64,000 nt of DNA from Aurantiacibacter sediminis (GCF_016019885.1 NZ_JAEANY010000002.1:372001-436000); one strand, 5' to 3'. Counted from the first letter of the stretch, positions 55,815 through 64,000 are shown. Notes: a model not told the origin generated them from the letters alone. Numbers and translations: made by a program.

Positions 55815-56783
55815 TTGGCGCGACTTTACGATAGCCGCAAACGCATTCTGGTGACCGGCGGAGCAGGCTTTCTTGGCTCACACCTCATCGATCGCCTGCT
55901 CGATCAGGGGCATGAGGTTCTGTGTGCCGATAATCTCTTCACCGGTACGAAGCGGAATATCGATCACCTGCATGATAATCCCCGCTTCGAGTTCATGCGG
56001 CACGACATCACCTTCCCGCTCTATGTGGAAGTGGACGAGATCTATAATCTCGCGTGCCCGGCGAGTCCGGTGCATTACCAGCACGATCCGGTCGCCACGA
56101 CCAAGACGAGCGTCCATGGCGCGATTAACGTCCTGGGGCTGGCCAAGCGGCTGGGTGCGAAGGTGTTCCAGGCATCTACCAGTGAAGTCTACGGCGATCC
56201 GCACGTCCACCCGCAGCCCGAAGAGTATTGGGGCAATGTCAATCCGATCGGGACACGCTCATGCTATGACGAGGGCAAGCGCTGCGCCGAAACGCTGTTT
56301 TTCGATTATCACCGCCAGCACGATCTGAAGATCAAGGTCGCGCGCATTTTCAACACTTACGGCCCCCGCATGCACCACGCCGATGGACGGGTGGTGTCAA
56401 ACTTCATCGTGCAGGCGTTGCTAGGTGAGCCGATCACGATTTATGGAGACGGATCGCAGACGCGCTCCTTTTGCTATGTCGATGATCTGGTCGAAGGCTT
56501 TATCCGGCTGATGAACACCGGCGACGATGTGACCGGCCCGATCAACCTCGGCAATCCGGGTGAGTTCACGATCAAGGAGCTGGCGGAAAAGGTCATCGCC
56601 ATGACCGATTCGGGTTCCAAACTCGAATTTCTCGACCTGCCATCGGATGATCCCAAGCAGCGCAAGCCGGTGATCGAAAAGGCCAAGGAAAAGCTCGGCT
56701 GGGAACCAAAGGTTCCGCTCGACGAAGGTCTGGAAAAAACGATCGCCTATTTCCGCGAACGCCTGCCTGAGCTGACTGTCTAA
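55815..56783 (+). CDS. uxs: UDP-glucuronate decarboxylase (UDP-xylose synthase)
   Basis: This 322-residue extended SDR converts UDP-glucuronate to UDP-xylose. It begins at TTG 55815 with AGGGG eight bases before it. It shows [68 protein letters not shown] (YxxxK) and [20 protein letters not shown]. The PASPxHYQxDP and YDEGKR patterns are specific to UXS. It supplies a pentose for the exopolysaccharide. A weak hairpin (CGACTC 56785-56790 / GAGTCG 56800-56805) follows the stop. Confidence 0.92.
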   Translation: MARLYDSRKRILVTGGAGFLGSHLIDRLLDQGHEVLCADNLFTGTKRNIDHLHDNPRFEFMRHDITFPLYVEVDEIYNLACPASPVHYQHDPVATTKTSVHGAINVLGLAKRLGAKVFQASTSEVYGDPHVHPQPEEYWGNVNPIGTRSCYDEGKRCAETLFFDYHRQHDLKIKVARIFNTYGPRMHHADGRVVSNFIVQALLGEPITIYGDGSQTRSFCYVDDLVEGFIRLMNTGDDVTGPINLGNPGEFTIKELAEKVIAMTDSGSKLEFLDLPSDDPKQRKPVIEKAKEKLGWEPKVPLDEGLEKTIAYFRERLPELTV

Positions 56784-57086
56784 TCGACTCTTGCCGTCCG
56801 AGTCGCGCGCTTTCCTAACTGCTCGATCCTAGCGATAACAGAAATGTAATCGGGCGCCTCTTGCCGTGATGGCAGGGGCGAATTCTCATGCCGTGTCAAT
56901 CATTTATACTCTCGCGTAGCTTGAGGGTGATCGGCGCGTTAACCAATAAATCATTGTAAAAATGCGACAAATTTTCACTATAACTTGATCGCTGAGCCAA
57001 TCGGCGTAGGTTATCCACAGGGTCACAATTGCGAGCTTCCATCGCCACCGGAACGCCGGGCGTCTCACCGCACTACGGAGGGGTCA
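56784..57086. promoter_or_regulatory. AT-rich upstream region of the SARP-type regulator (303 bp)
   Basis: No gene is evident. Positions 56941-56990 are clearly AT-richer than their surroundings. A possible promoter is TTGTAA at 56954-56959 with TATAAC at 56979-56984, but the spacer of 19 bases is long. The transcript would carry a leader of roughly 100 bases before GTG 57087. The beginning also contains a weak hairpin after the uxs gene. Confidence 0.35.
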
Positions 57087-57986
57087 GTGCCTAAGCGGCT
57101 GCGCTTTATCGCCTTTGGGCGTATCGAAGTCCTGATGACAGGCGAGGGCGCTTTGCCGGTGCCACAATCGGCCGAGGGATTGATTGCGCTTCTTGCGCTC
57201 AATTCGCGAACCGGGCTCAATCGACAGCGGGCCGCAGAGATGTTGTGGCCTGATAGCGATCGCAAAAGTGCGCAGCACAATCTTGCAACCACACTCTGGC
57301 GTCTTAAAAAGCACGCGCCGCAATTGCAGGACATCGTTGCGGCGGCGGACAGGACTCGGCTCGATTTGGGAACGGATATCCGTTTCCTCACGGATCTCGA
57401 GCAATTCGAGCGCAAGACCCAGCGTTTTCTAGCGGCACGGGATGCTGCGTCCGAGCAAGACATTGCGCGCGCGGAGGCGGCGGTGGAATTGTATAAGGGC
57501 GATGCGTTCCCCGGGCTCGATTTCGAATGGGCCGTCCTTGAGCGCGAGCGATTGCGCAACCTGTTCTGCGAACTGCTCTTCGCCTTGGCGCAGGGATTTG
57601 CCGAGCGCGGCGATTACGGGCGGACAGTCCGCTATGGCGAGAGACTGGTGATGGCCGACCCGTACCGGGAAGACGTGCACCGGCTGTTGATGCGCGCCCA
57701 TGTCGAGAACGGCAATCGCGCCAGCGCCATCCGGCAATATCGCATCTGCCAGGGCGAACTTGCAGAGACTTTGGGGGTGGAGCCTATGCCCGAAACTGTG
57801 GCGCTATATGAACATCTGGTGGCCCGTTCCGATCGGCAGCTCGCTCCAAGCGAGGCAGAGCGGCGGCAAACATTTATCGGGCTTGCCCGCAGCGACCTGG
57901 AAACCATCGTCCGTCGCCATGCGGCACTCCATGACCGGCTGGTACGCGTGCGGCAGCTTGTCCAGCGCGCTGAAAGCACCGGGTAA
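57087..57986 (+). CDS. SARP-type transcriptional regulator (winged helix plus BTAD)
   Basis: The gene encodes 299 residues from GTG 57087, with GGAGGGG four bases before it. Residues 1-95 form the OmpR-like winged helix: LRFIAFGRIEV at the start, LIALLALNSRTGLNRQRAAEMLWPD, and ATTLWRLKKHAPQL as recognition helix. The BTAD domain follows with LYKGDAFPGLDFEWAVLERERLR, ALAQGFAERGDYGRTVRYGERL, DPYREDVHRLLMRAHVENGNR and YRICQGELAETLGVEPMPETVALYEHL. This is the SARP/AfsR N-terminal plan, without NB-ARC. SARP proteins activate neighbouring operons, so the protease cluster downstream is the likely target. They are common in actinomycetes and rarer in alphaproteobacteria. Confidence 0.9.
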   Translation: MPKRLRFIAFGRIEVLMTGEGALPVPQSAEGLIALLALNSRTGLNRQRAAEMLWPDSDRKSAQHNLATTLWRLKKHAPQLQDIVAAADRTRLDLGTDIRFLTDLEQFERKTQRFLAARDAASEQDIARAEAAVELYKGDAFPGLDFEWAVLERERLRNLFCELLFALAQGFAERGDYGRTVRYGERLVMADPYREDVHRLLMRAHVENGNRASAIRQYRICQGELAETLGVEPMPETVALYEHLVARSDRQLAPSEAERRQTFIGLARSDLETIVRRHAALHDRLVRVRQLVQRAESTG

Positions 57987-58011
57987 ATTTGAGTGCTCAA
58001 GCTCGTGAAGG

Positions 58012-58036
58012 GGTGGCCGACGGCCACCTTTTTTTT
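58012..58036 (+). terminator. Rho-independent terminator after the SARP-type gene
   Basis: GGTGGCC (58012-58018) pairs with GGCCACC (58022-58028) around GAC, followed by eight T residues to 58036. It separates the regulator transcript from the downstream cluster, so that cluster needs its own promoter. Confidence 0.9.
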
Positions 58037-58051
58037 GTCCAAAAACAAAGT

Positions 58052-58081
58052 GGTGATGCTTTGGTGATGCATCGGTGATGC
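58052..58081 (+). promoter_or_regulatory. Three GGTGATGC direct repeats at 11-bp spacing (putative SARP operator)
   Basis: Perfect copies of GGTGATGC begin at 58052, 58063 and 58074, exactly 11 bp apart. SARP regulators of Streptomyces such as ActII-ORF4 and AfsR bind direct repeats with this period, next to the promoter. The repeats lie between the terminator of the SARP-type gene and the first gene of the downstream cluster. No strong -10 was recognised after them. Confidence 0.65.
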
Positions 58082-58179
58082 CGAGGAGACGCGGTCAGTC
58101 TCATTCCACACGTTGATGAACCGCACGATTCGCCGGGCGGTGCAAAAACGGAAAAAGATGATGGGCGGAGAGACAACCC

Positions 58180-58377
58180 ATGACCGCGACAGACGAACGA
58201 AAGGCCAGCACTTTCGTCGTTCGTCTCTGGTGCGAACCGCGCCCGGCAGGCGAACCGGAAGTCTGGCGCGGCACGGCGACGAATGTGGCGTCTTCCAATC
58301 AGGCAGGCTTTACCGACTTCGGCCAATTGCTGGCTTTCCTGGAGCGCGAGGCGGGCCTGCCGCGCCAAGCGGAGTGA
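58180..58377 (+). CDS. Hypothetical small protein, first gene of the protease cluster
   Basis: This 65-residue hydrophilic protein with no signal peptide has the sequence pattern ASTFVVRLWCEPRP near the start, WRGTATNVASS in the middle, and a C-terminal FGQLLAFLEREAGL helix. GGAGAGA precedes the ATG by about eight bases. It shares features with small proteins that begin FVVRLW-x(4)-R, seen as partner proteins in some bacterial clusters, but I cannot name a family. Its stop lies eight bases before the protease start, so they are co-expressed. Confidence 0.65.
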   Translation: MTATDERKASTFVVRLWCEPRPAGEPEVWRGTATNVASSNQAGFTDFGQLLAFLEREAGLPRQAE

Positions 58378-58384
58378 ACGCCTG

Positions 58385-59689
58385 ATGCGTCCGCATATCG
58401 TCATTCGCTTGCGTCCAGATGCAGTGCCGCATGGCAGGGTTCCCTATTGGGAAAACGCAATCGGCGATCGCTCCGTGGGCGACATTTCCCTCGGCGAGAG
58501 CCTTTCCCGAACATTTGCTGAGCACGATGTCGACGTGTTGGTGACACGTGAATATCCTTCGTCCGACGGCGGGTGGTCTGCAGCGGAAAAGGCGGCAGCG
58601 CTCGATCGCATCTTCCGGCTCGTCCTGCACCGTAGCAACGCCATCCCTAAGGGCCTGCTGCGCGATATCCGTCTGCTGCCCGAAGTCGAAGAGGCCCGTC
58701 CGGGCGAAGTGGTGGCGACCGAACTGCCGCAGGCGCGCGCCATGAGCCGTCCGGGTCAGAGTCGGTCTCATGAACGTATTTCCTTGGACCGGGCGCACCA
58801 GCTGACCCGAGGCGATCCGGACCTGATCGTCGCCGTGCTCGATACCGGCGTCGATATCGGCCACCCGGAATTCGGCGGTCGCTTCGTGGCGCCGAAGGAC
58901 TTTGTCGACATTCTGTCAGGCGCTGAGGAATTTTTTGGCGATGTGCTGGGCATCGATGACGATCCGGCAGACGATGTCGGCCATGGGACGCACGTTGCCG
59001 GCATTATCGGCGCTCGCGGCAATGGAATGGACCGCGGCGCTGCACCGGCTTGCAAAATCATGCCGGTGCGCGTGCTCGCTGCCATGGAACAGGGCGATCA
59101 CCGCGTCGGCGCAGGCCTCGTCGACAATATCAATGCGGGCGTCAAATATGCGGTCGATAACGGCGCGCGTGTGATCAATATGAGCCTCGGCGTGCGGCAT
59201 TCGGGCGGCGGATTACCCCACCGCGAAGTCGTGGAATATGCGCATGCCAAAGGCGCTACCATTGTCGCCGCCGCCGGGAATGACGGGCGTGAGGAGTTGT
59301 ATTATCCCAGCGCACTGCCAGGCGTTATCGCCGTCGGGGCGGCAGGGCAACGTGAACGGGCCGCGGGTTTTTCGACTTTTGGCAGGCACGTGACGCTCGT
59401 GGCGCCCGGAGAGGATATCTATTCGACATTGCCTGACGGGCGATACGGCATGGCTTCAGGCACCTCGCATGCCGCGCCTTTCGTCGCAGCCGTCGCGGCC
59501 CTCGTGCAATCGCTCGCCAGCCGAGCAGGCGGCTTTTTCACGCCGCAGAAAGTCCACTCCATTCTTGCCCATACGGCGGACCGTTTCGGTCGCGCAAACC
59601 GCGATCGGCGCGCCGGGTACGGCATGCTCAACGCCGCAGATGCGCTGCGGCTCGCCCAGTTGGAAATCGGTGAAGGAACGCTGAGATGA
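58385..59689 (+). CDS. S8-family (subtilisin-like) serine protease without signal peptide
   Basis: The gene encodes 434 residues. The catalytic triad is complete: aspartate 153 in VAVLDTGVDIGHPEF, histidine 200 in DDVGHGTHVAGIIGA and serine 361 in ASGTSHAAPFVAAV, with the oxyanion asparagine near residue 299 in AAAGND. The first about 130 residues (MRPHIVIRLRPDAVPHG onward) could be a pro-domain or a docking domain. There is no signal peptide, so it may act in the cytoplasm or be exported by another route. It overlaps the next gene by four bases (ATGA), so it is probably made together with the coiled-coil protein. Confidence 0.93.
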   Translation: MRPHIVIRLRPDAVPHGRVPYWENAIGDRSVGDISLGESLSRTFAEHDVDVLVTREYPSSDGGWSAAEKAAALDRIFRLVLHRSNAIPKGLLRDIRLLPEVEEARPGEVVATELPQARAMSRPGQSRSHERISLDRAHQLTRGDPDLIVAVLDTGVDIGHPEFGGRFVAPKDFVDILSGAEEFFGDVLGIDDDPADDVGHGTHVAGIIGARGNGMDRGAAPACKIMPVRVLAAMEQGDHRVGAGLVDNINAGVKYAVDNGARVINMSLGVRHSGGGLPHREVVEYAHAKGATIVAAAGNDGREELYYPSALPGVIAVGAAGQRERAAGFSTFGRHVTLVAPGEDIYSTLPDGRYGMASGTSHAAPFVAAVAALVQSLASRAGGFFTPQKVHSILAHTADRFGRANRDRRAGYGMLNAADALRLAQLEIGEGTLR

Positions 59690-60777
59690 ATGAACTGAAC
59701 GAGAAGATCCGTGTCCTCGCGGACGCTGAAGAGAGGCTCGGAGAAGCTATCGCAGCGCGCGAGGAGAAGCTGAAAGAGCTAAGCGACCAGAAGGAAACGC
59801 TCGCCGGCCATCGCGGTGAAGTCGCGCGGCTGGAAGACGAAATGGCGCAGCTGGCCGAGCGGATCGACGCGAAGGAAGGCGATCTCGAGAATCTTCGCAG
59901 CGAACGGGAAGAGACAAGGACAGCATTGGAGGAAACCTTCGCCGAGCTTGCGCAGGTGACCAATGCCAACGCCGTCACTGAAATCAATCGGCAGCTTCAG
60001 GCGAATGAAAAGGCATTCACCGCGGCCAATGAGGCTTTTGCAAGGTCCGAAACCGAACTCGCCCGGCTGGCCGAATTACGTGATCGCGCAACGACCGAGC
60101 ACCGGCGGAAAATGGGCGTCGTCGAAAATGGCGAGGGCCGGGTGACGCAGGCGCGCGATGAGAGCCGGACTGCTGCCACCGCCGTCAACCAGGCCGAAGC
60201 TGCAGTTGGTGAAGCGATATCCGATCTGGCGGATGCCATCGGTTCGATCGGGAATGGCCACGTTCCGCAAATCGACCCGCAAGTCGTCAAATTGTTGTCG
60301 CAGACGGGGAAAGATCGCCGCCGCGATTTCCTCGACATCCGCACACGCTCGACTTCGCTCGACGATCTTGCCCAATCGGCTGTCGACACCCTGGCCGATG
60401 AAAGCGAGGAAATGCATCCGCGAGAGCGATTGCGCGATGTGCTTCTTGAACACGGGATCGCGACCGATATCGGCAAGGTTACTGCGCGCATCAATGGCGC
60501 GCGTCAAAGCGATATCCGCCGATCCATCACCGCCGCCGTTTTCCCGAGCTTGGTTGCACGCAGGGTGATCGATGACGGGGTCGTCAATGAAGACGCCGCG
60601 AAGGACACGATCGGCCTCGCCGATACCATCCTTCTGGATCTTGAAAGCGATCAGGGCCCGCTCGATCGCTACGCCGCGCTGCTGGCTGACAAGGCCATTT
60701 CCGACATGCGGCTGGATGCCGGACCCGGCACGCCGCAGCGCCAGCTCATCACCGCGCAATTGCGCGCAAGCCTTTAA
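59686..60777 (+). CDS. Hypothetical coiled-coil protein
   Basis: The gene encodes 363 residues. Residues 1-190 are almost entirely heptad-like coiled coil (KIRVLADAEERLGEAIAARE, LEDEMAQLAERIDAKEGDLE and more). After a hinge with glycine (GSIGNGHVPQIDP) comes a smaller helical C-terminal part ending TPQRQLITAQLRASL. It has no signal peptide and no family I recognise. Such a shape suits a scaffold or a structural filament. It is translationally coupled to the S8 protease and lies 24 bases before the next gene. Confidence 0.72.
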   Translation: MNELNEKIRVLADAEERLGEAIAAREEKLKELSDQKETLAGHRGEVARLEDEMAQLAERIDAKEGDLENLRSEREETRTALEETFAELAQVTNANAVTEINRQLQANEKAFTAANEAFARSETELARLAELRDRATTEHRRKMGVVENGEGRVTQARDESRTAATAVNQAEAAVGEAISDLADAIGSIGNGHVPQIDPQVVKLLSQTGKDRRRDFLDIRTRSTSLDDLAQSAVDTLADESEEMHPRERLRDVLLEHGIATDIGKVTARINGARQSDIRRSITAAVFPSLVARRVIDDGVVNEDAAKDTIGLADTILLDLESDQGPLDRYAALLADKAISDMRLDAGPGTPQRQLITAQLRASL

Positions 60778-60801
60778 CCGGAACGCCGAGGAGATAGATC
60801 G

Positions 60802-62025
60802 ATGCCCGGTAGCATTAATTTCACTGAAGGCCAGCTGCGCGACAGCATTCGCCATTCTTTCCATGATCTGTCGAAACTGGGGCCGATACCCGGCCGAGTG
60901 TTCGATTATCTCGCCAAGGGTGAGGTTGATGCAAGCAAGGCGACCGACGATGTCGTCGGCTTGCAAAAATCGATGTGGTCTTTCTTGCAAAGTCGCGGCG
61001 CACAGCTCGGCGATCAGCAGAAATTCGATCAGGGTGACTATGACGAGATCCTGTTCAGCGCTTATGACAATGCGCTGAGGGAACGCTCCGGCGATGGTGC
61101 TGATCCGCTCGGCCGGGTGAACAATACCGATCCCTCCAGCATCGGCTCGGGCTGGGATTTCAGCGTCGATACTTTCGACACGATCCAGAGCCAAGGCGTC
61201 CTACCTGAATCGATCCGGGCCGCCGGTGCCATCGATTACGTCTACGTCATGGGCGAACGCCTGCGCATCTTCGACATTGCAGAGGAACTGGTGCTTGGCT
61301 GGGCCAATGGCTCGATCGACATTGCAGAAGGTGCCGCGGCGGGACGGCTCTACCGCTATTGGAAACAGCTGGATGACCGCATGCCGCCGCAGGATCGCGC
61401 GATGCTGTATCGCCGGGTGTTGGACAAGGGCTCTGCCGAAGCAATGAGCGGTGCGGCGGTGAATACGAATTTCCCGGTCGTCTGGAACAAGCTGCTGGCG
61501 GAAATCGCCGATTACATCGAGAAGTCCGAGCGGATCGAGAGCGGGCTCACCGATGTCTCACCCATCAGCGCCAAGCCGATCCACCAGGCGATGCGCGAGC
61601 TGCAATACAATCTGACCGAGCATTGTACGGGCATGGCCTTCATGCAGGTGCGCGAGATGTATGCGCAATTGCAGGATGCCATCGCCATCCTGAAAGACCC
61701 GGACATCATCGCCAGCTTCGGCGGCGTGCGTCGGCGCAATCTGTGGACGGTCATCACCGAAATCTGGCGCGATGCCTATGGCACCACGCCGCCAGTATCT
61801 CCGCTGGTGAAAGTGGCAGTGGACGGCAATCGCATGTTCCAGCTGGCCGCCGATTTCGAGGAATCGACTTTTACCCCGGACGATTTGTCCGAGCTGGTCC
61901 AGGCGGGTGAGAATTACATCATCAACGCCGCGATGGCCGAGGGGACGGGCGATACCACCGGAGACAGTCCCGGCGAAGACGACTTCGACCCTGGCGGATT
62001 CGACGACGAATTCGATGATTTCTGA
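60802..62025 (+). CDS. Hypothetical protein of the protease cluster (407 aa)
   Basis: The gene encodes 407 residues with no recognised family. It starts MPGSINFTEGQLRDSIRHSF, continues as a largely helical acidic protein with few cysteines, and ends in a strongly acidic glycine-rich tail (GEDDFDPGGFDDEFDDF). There is no signal peptide or membrane helix. An in-frame GAGGAG precedes the ATG by about nine bases. Neighbours are the coiled-coil protein and another unknown. The acidic tail is like those of proteins handed on to a partner or kept soluble by it. Confidence 0.72.
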   Translation: MPGSINFTEGQLRDSIRHSFHDLSKLGPIPGRVFDYLAKGEVDASKATDDVVGLQKSMWSFLQSRGAQLGDQQKFDQGDYDEILFSAYDNALRERSGDGADPLGRVNNTDPSSIGSGWDFSVDTFDTIQSQGVLPESIRAAGAIDYVYVMGERLRIFDIAEELVLGWANGSIDIAEGAAAGRLYRYWKQLDDRMPPQDRAMLYRRVLDKGSAEAMSGAAVNTNFPVVWNKLLAEIADYIEKSERIESGLTDVSPISAKPIHQAMRELQYNLTEHCTGMAFMQVREMYAQLQDAIAILKDPDIIASFGGVRRRNLWTVITEIWRDAYGTTPPVSPLVKVAVDGNRMFQLAADFEESTFTPDDLSELVQAGENYIINAAMAEGTGDTTGDSPGEDDFDPGGFDDEFDDF

Positions 62026-62078
62026 GTGGGTGCACTGACCCCGATGTCCACCGCTTAGAAAAAAGGCGAACCAAGACC

Positions 62079-63140
62079 ATGAAGGATCAAGAAGCCCTCG
62101 CGGAACTCGCAATAGCCCGCACTCGTGCGGCGCTGAGCGGCTCGAAAAGCTTCCAGTCGCTGGATGTGGCCGAACAAAAACAATTGTTCGGCGAAATGTA
62201 TCGCAGCAATTACGCGCAGCTCGCCGAAGCGACCGGAACGCCCGAACGGCCTGTCCGCCCACGGCGCATGTCCCGCGCACAGGCGGCGAGCGACGATATC
62301 GACGATGATCGCCATCTCAATACGCGGATTGACCAGACAGGGGATCTCGCGGGCGACTTCATCGGCCAGGTCGATTTCCCCGGATTTGTGCGCGACCTCT
62401 TGAAAGGCGTTTTCGACGCGAACCTGGAAGTCACCCTCGCGCAGATGAACAGCTATCAGGAGCTGCTGCAGACAGCGACGGCCAGCGTTTCCAAATTCGT
62501 CAATGCCATCGATGACACGGCCGCATTCGGATATCTGGCGGAGAATAATTCGGACGAATTCTCCATCGATTTCGGCGATGGCTCCGGCACGGGCGGGGAA
62601 GGCGAGGCGCAACTCACCGGCCCGACCGGAGAGCCGCTCGATATCGGCGACAATGAAGTCAAGGCACGCATCATGGATGCGAAGATCGCCATGGCCAAGG
62701 AACAGCGCGCCTTGCTCCGCGAGACGATCCTTATGGGTATCACTCGCCTGGTCGTCGAGAAAGGAAATGTAAAGGCGAGCGTCCTGTTCGATATCAAGTC
62801 GACCGAGGAAGTCGTCAAACGCGACAAGGCTGCCCAGAAGGATACTTACACCTCCGGCAGGTCCGGTCGGATGTCGACCGGGCTGATCGGCAAGCTCGTC
62901 GGTGGGGGCGGTGTCGGGCGTTCGAGCAGCCGTCGCAAGTCCAAGATCAGCATTTCGACCGTGGATTCAAAAGCGACGACGGAACTTGCAGCCAAAGTCG
63001 CCGGCTCGGTCGATATCACGTTCAAATCAGATTACTTCAAGCTCGACAATTTCGCCACGATGTACGGACCGGAAGCTGGCGGCGCGCAGGCACCGCAGGG
63101 GTCCAATGCAGGCGCAGGCGGCCAATCCGGTGGCCAATAG
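62079..63140 (+). CDS. Hypothetical protein of the protease cluster (353 aa)
   Basis: The gene encodes 353 residues with no recognised family. The N-terminus is helical (MKDQEALAELAIARTRAALS). The centre has a segment of probable structure (DFIGQVDFPGFVRDLLKGVF, NSYQELLQTATASVSKFVNA) and a glycine/acid linker (DFGDGSGTGGEGEA). The C-terminal region is basic and serine-glycine rich (GKLVGGGGVGRSSSRRKSK) before a beta-like KISISTVDSKATTELAAKV, with a glycine/glutamine tail. It lacks a signal peptide. It lies 53 bases after the previous gene and 15 before the next. Confidence 0.72.
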   Translation: MKDQEALAELAIARTRAALSGSKSFQSLDVAEQKQLFGEMYRSNYAQLAEATGTPERPVRPRRMSRAQAASDDIDDDRHLNTRIDQTGDLAGDFIGQVDFPGFVRDLLKGVFDANLEVTLAQMNSYQELLQTATASVSKFVNAIDDTAAFGYLAENNSDEFSIDFGDGSGTGGEGEAQLTGPTGEPLDIGDNEVKARIMDAKIAMAKEQRALLRETILMGITRLVVEKGNVKASVLFDIKSTEEVVKRDKAAQKDTYTSGRSGRMSTGLIGKLVGGGGVGRSSSRRKSKISISTVDSKATTELAAKVAGSVDITFKSDYFKLDNFATMYGPEAGGAQAPQGSNAGAGGQSGGQ

Positions 63141-63155
63141 GGAAGGGGATCAGCG

Positions 63156-64000
63156 ATGGCCTTGGCCCATATCCGCCCCGACCCTGCAGGCGGCGCGCCC
63201 GGCACGCGTAGCTTCATCGCAGAGCTTGGCGCGAGCCGATATTGGCGTGTCGCCGTCGGTCCGGAAGAGACACGGCGCACCGATGGCGCCCGCCTCATGG
63301 CCAAACCGGCTCATGTTAGCCAAGTCAGCGGACCTGTCCCGCCAGAAGCGCGTGGACGTGTGCGCGTCACCATCCCGGAAGAGCATTTCGACCGCGAGAA
63401 CGGGCATGTGCAGCTCATGACCTATCGTGATGCCAATGGGACCGGACCGGCTTTCTCACCGGTCGTGCGCAGCGCGCCGGGGCTTCCCGATGCCATGCCC
63501 GCCCTTGGCTTCAGCGCGCGTGGTGTCCGCTCGCTGCCGCACACGCAGCCCCAGACTGCAGCGCTTAGCTGGAAACAGCCGACCCACGTTTCGTATGCGA
63601 TGGTGCTTCCGGCATTTCTCGCGCCGCTTCTGTCCGCAGCAGGGCCGTTGCTTGCAGGGGCTTTACCAAAGCTGGCCACCTCGGTTGCGCCTCTCGCAGG
63701 CCAATTGCTGCAATCGGTCTTGGCTGGCCGCGAGGCTCCGCAAAACGCAGACCAGACCAGCCAGGATCGGCAGGCGCTCGATGCAGCGATTGCAGCCCTG
63801 CGAGCGCTGGCGGGAACGGGCGCACAGGCCCCTGGCGCAAACGGGGCTGCGGCCAATCCTCCCGCTCAGGCACAATCCATGCGCAATATCCGGCGGCGAA
63901 AGGCGCGCGGAGCGAGCCGGAGCAGCGCCTTCGCGCGTGAAGGCACGGCGCGTAGTCATCTGGCCAGCATGCAGCGACGCTCCCTTTCCCTGCGTCAGCA
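63156..64000 (+). CDS. Hypothetical protein, partial at window end
   Basis: A frame starting at ATG 63156, with GGGAAGGGG about seven bases before it, stays open for over 280 codons to the window edge. It begins MALAHIRPDPAGGAPGTRSF and contains RYWRVAVGPEETRRTDG. A hydrophobic stretch (MVLPAFLAPLLSAAGPLLAG) lies near residue 150. It is then rich in alanine and glutamine, turning basic near the edge (RNIRRRKARGASRSS). The first 100 residues may be a beta-sandwich. The codon pattern agrees with the gene before it. No family is recognised, and the rest of the gene lies outside. Confidence 0.7.
   Translation, partial: MALAHIRPDPAGGAPGTRSFIAELGASRYWRVAVGPEETRRTDGARLMAKPAHVSQVSGPVPPEARGRVRVTIPEEHFDRENGHVQLMTYRDANGTGPAFSPVVRSAPGLPDAMPALGFSARGVRSLPHTQPQTAALSWKQPTHVSYAMVLPAFLAPLLSAAGPLLAGALPKLATSVAPLAGQLLQSVLAGREAPQNADQTSQDRQALDAAIAALRALAGTGAQAPGANGAAANPPAQAQSMRNIRRRKARGASRSSAFAREGTARSHLASMQRRSLSLRQ

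Noticed and set aside
58038-58081. GGTGATGC triplet as a coding repeat
   Set aside because: It lies between a terminator and the next ribosome-binding site, and no frame through it belongs to a credible gene.

Overview
The window looks like a chromosomal segment of an alphaproteobacterium of the order Sphingomonadales, most likely the Erythrobacteraceae. The evidence is GC-rich coding with a strong preference for GC-ending codons, an ECF sigma/NrsF pair, a KorAB-type 2-oxoacid:ferredoxin oxidoreductase, many PilZ/SDR/GIY-YIG family genes and a large exopolysaccharide locus containing sulfotransferases, as in marine sphingomonads. The assignment is inferred from gene content; there is no rRNA or tRNA here to confirm it.

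Layout. Positions 1-4.2 kb hold small metabolic and stress genes on the minus strand (SDR enzymes, a DUF2459 protein, PrmA, a B3-type metallo-beta-lactamase). Positions 4.3-9.2 kb hold sdhC-sdhD-sdhA, then a base-compositionally foreign DUF4268 gene where sdhB would be expected, then an M20 peptidase. Positions 9.3-15.4 kb hold an isolated Wza-like lipoprotein, a periplasmic cyclophilin, an ECF sigma factor with its NrsF-like membrane anti-sigma, a divergent BlaI/M56 (BlaR-like) pair with a clear operator, and a zinc metallopeptidase. Positions 15.4-25.2 kb are mostly housekeeping: 3-hydroxybutyrate dehydrogenase, guaB, an RsmB-like RNA methyltransferase, rppH, korAB and a polyprenyl glycosylphosphotransferase. 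Positions 25.2-38 kb hold a glycosyltransferase, a photolyase, cyclopropane fatty acid synthase, tandem serine hydrolases, wecB-wecC, a PilZ protein and purF. Positions 38.3-56.8 kb form the main exopolysaccharide locus: flippase, glycosyltransferases, galE, asparagine synthase-like, acetyl-, methyl- and sulfotransferases, polymerase, Wzc-type tyrosine kinase, O-antigen-ligase-like protein and UDP-glucuronate decarboxylase. Positions 57-64 kb hold a separate, compact, mostly unrecognised gene cluster running off the end of the window.

Two things stand out. First, two short GIY-YIG nuclease genes (2223-2516 and 16269-16553) each sit inside an element bounded by perfect inverted copies of a palindromic repeat. 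Both elements measure exactly 367 bp between the outer repeat borders, although the repeat sequence differs between them. An empty pair of the second repeat type lies at 20128-20205. This looks like a small nuclease-carrying mobile element with a MITE-like derivative. Second, the 57-64 kb cluster begins with a SARP-type (winged helix plus BTAD) regulator. Its terminator is followed immediately by three perfect copies of GGTGATGC at exactly 11-bp spacing, the geometry SARP proteins bind in Streptomyces. Downstream is a tightly packed set of genes: a small protein, a subtilisin-family protease without signal peptide, a coiled-coil protein, two large proteins of no recognised family, and a fifth that is cut by the window edge. 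This is the best candidate for an undescribed multi-protein system.

The exopolysaccharide genes probably work together although they are scattered. The priming transferase (23.9 kb), WecB/WecC, GalE and UDP-glucuronate decarboxylase supply lipid-linked and activated sugars. The glycosyltransferases and modifying enzymes build the repeat, flippase and polymerase export and polymerise it, and the Wzc-type kinase (51.6 kb) and Wza-like lipoprotein (9.4 kb) move it out of the cell.
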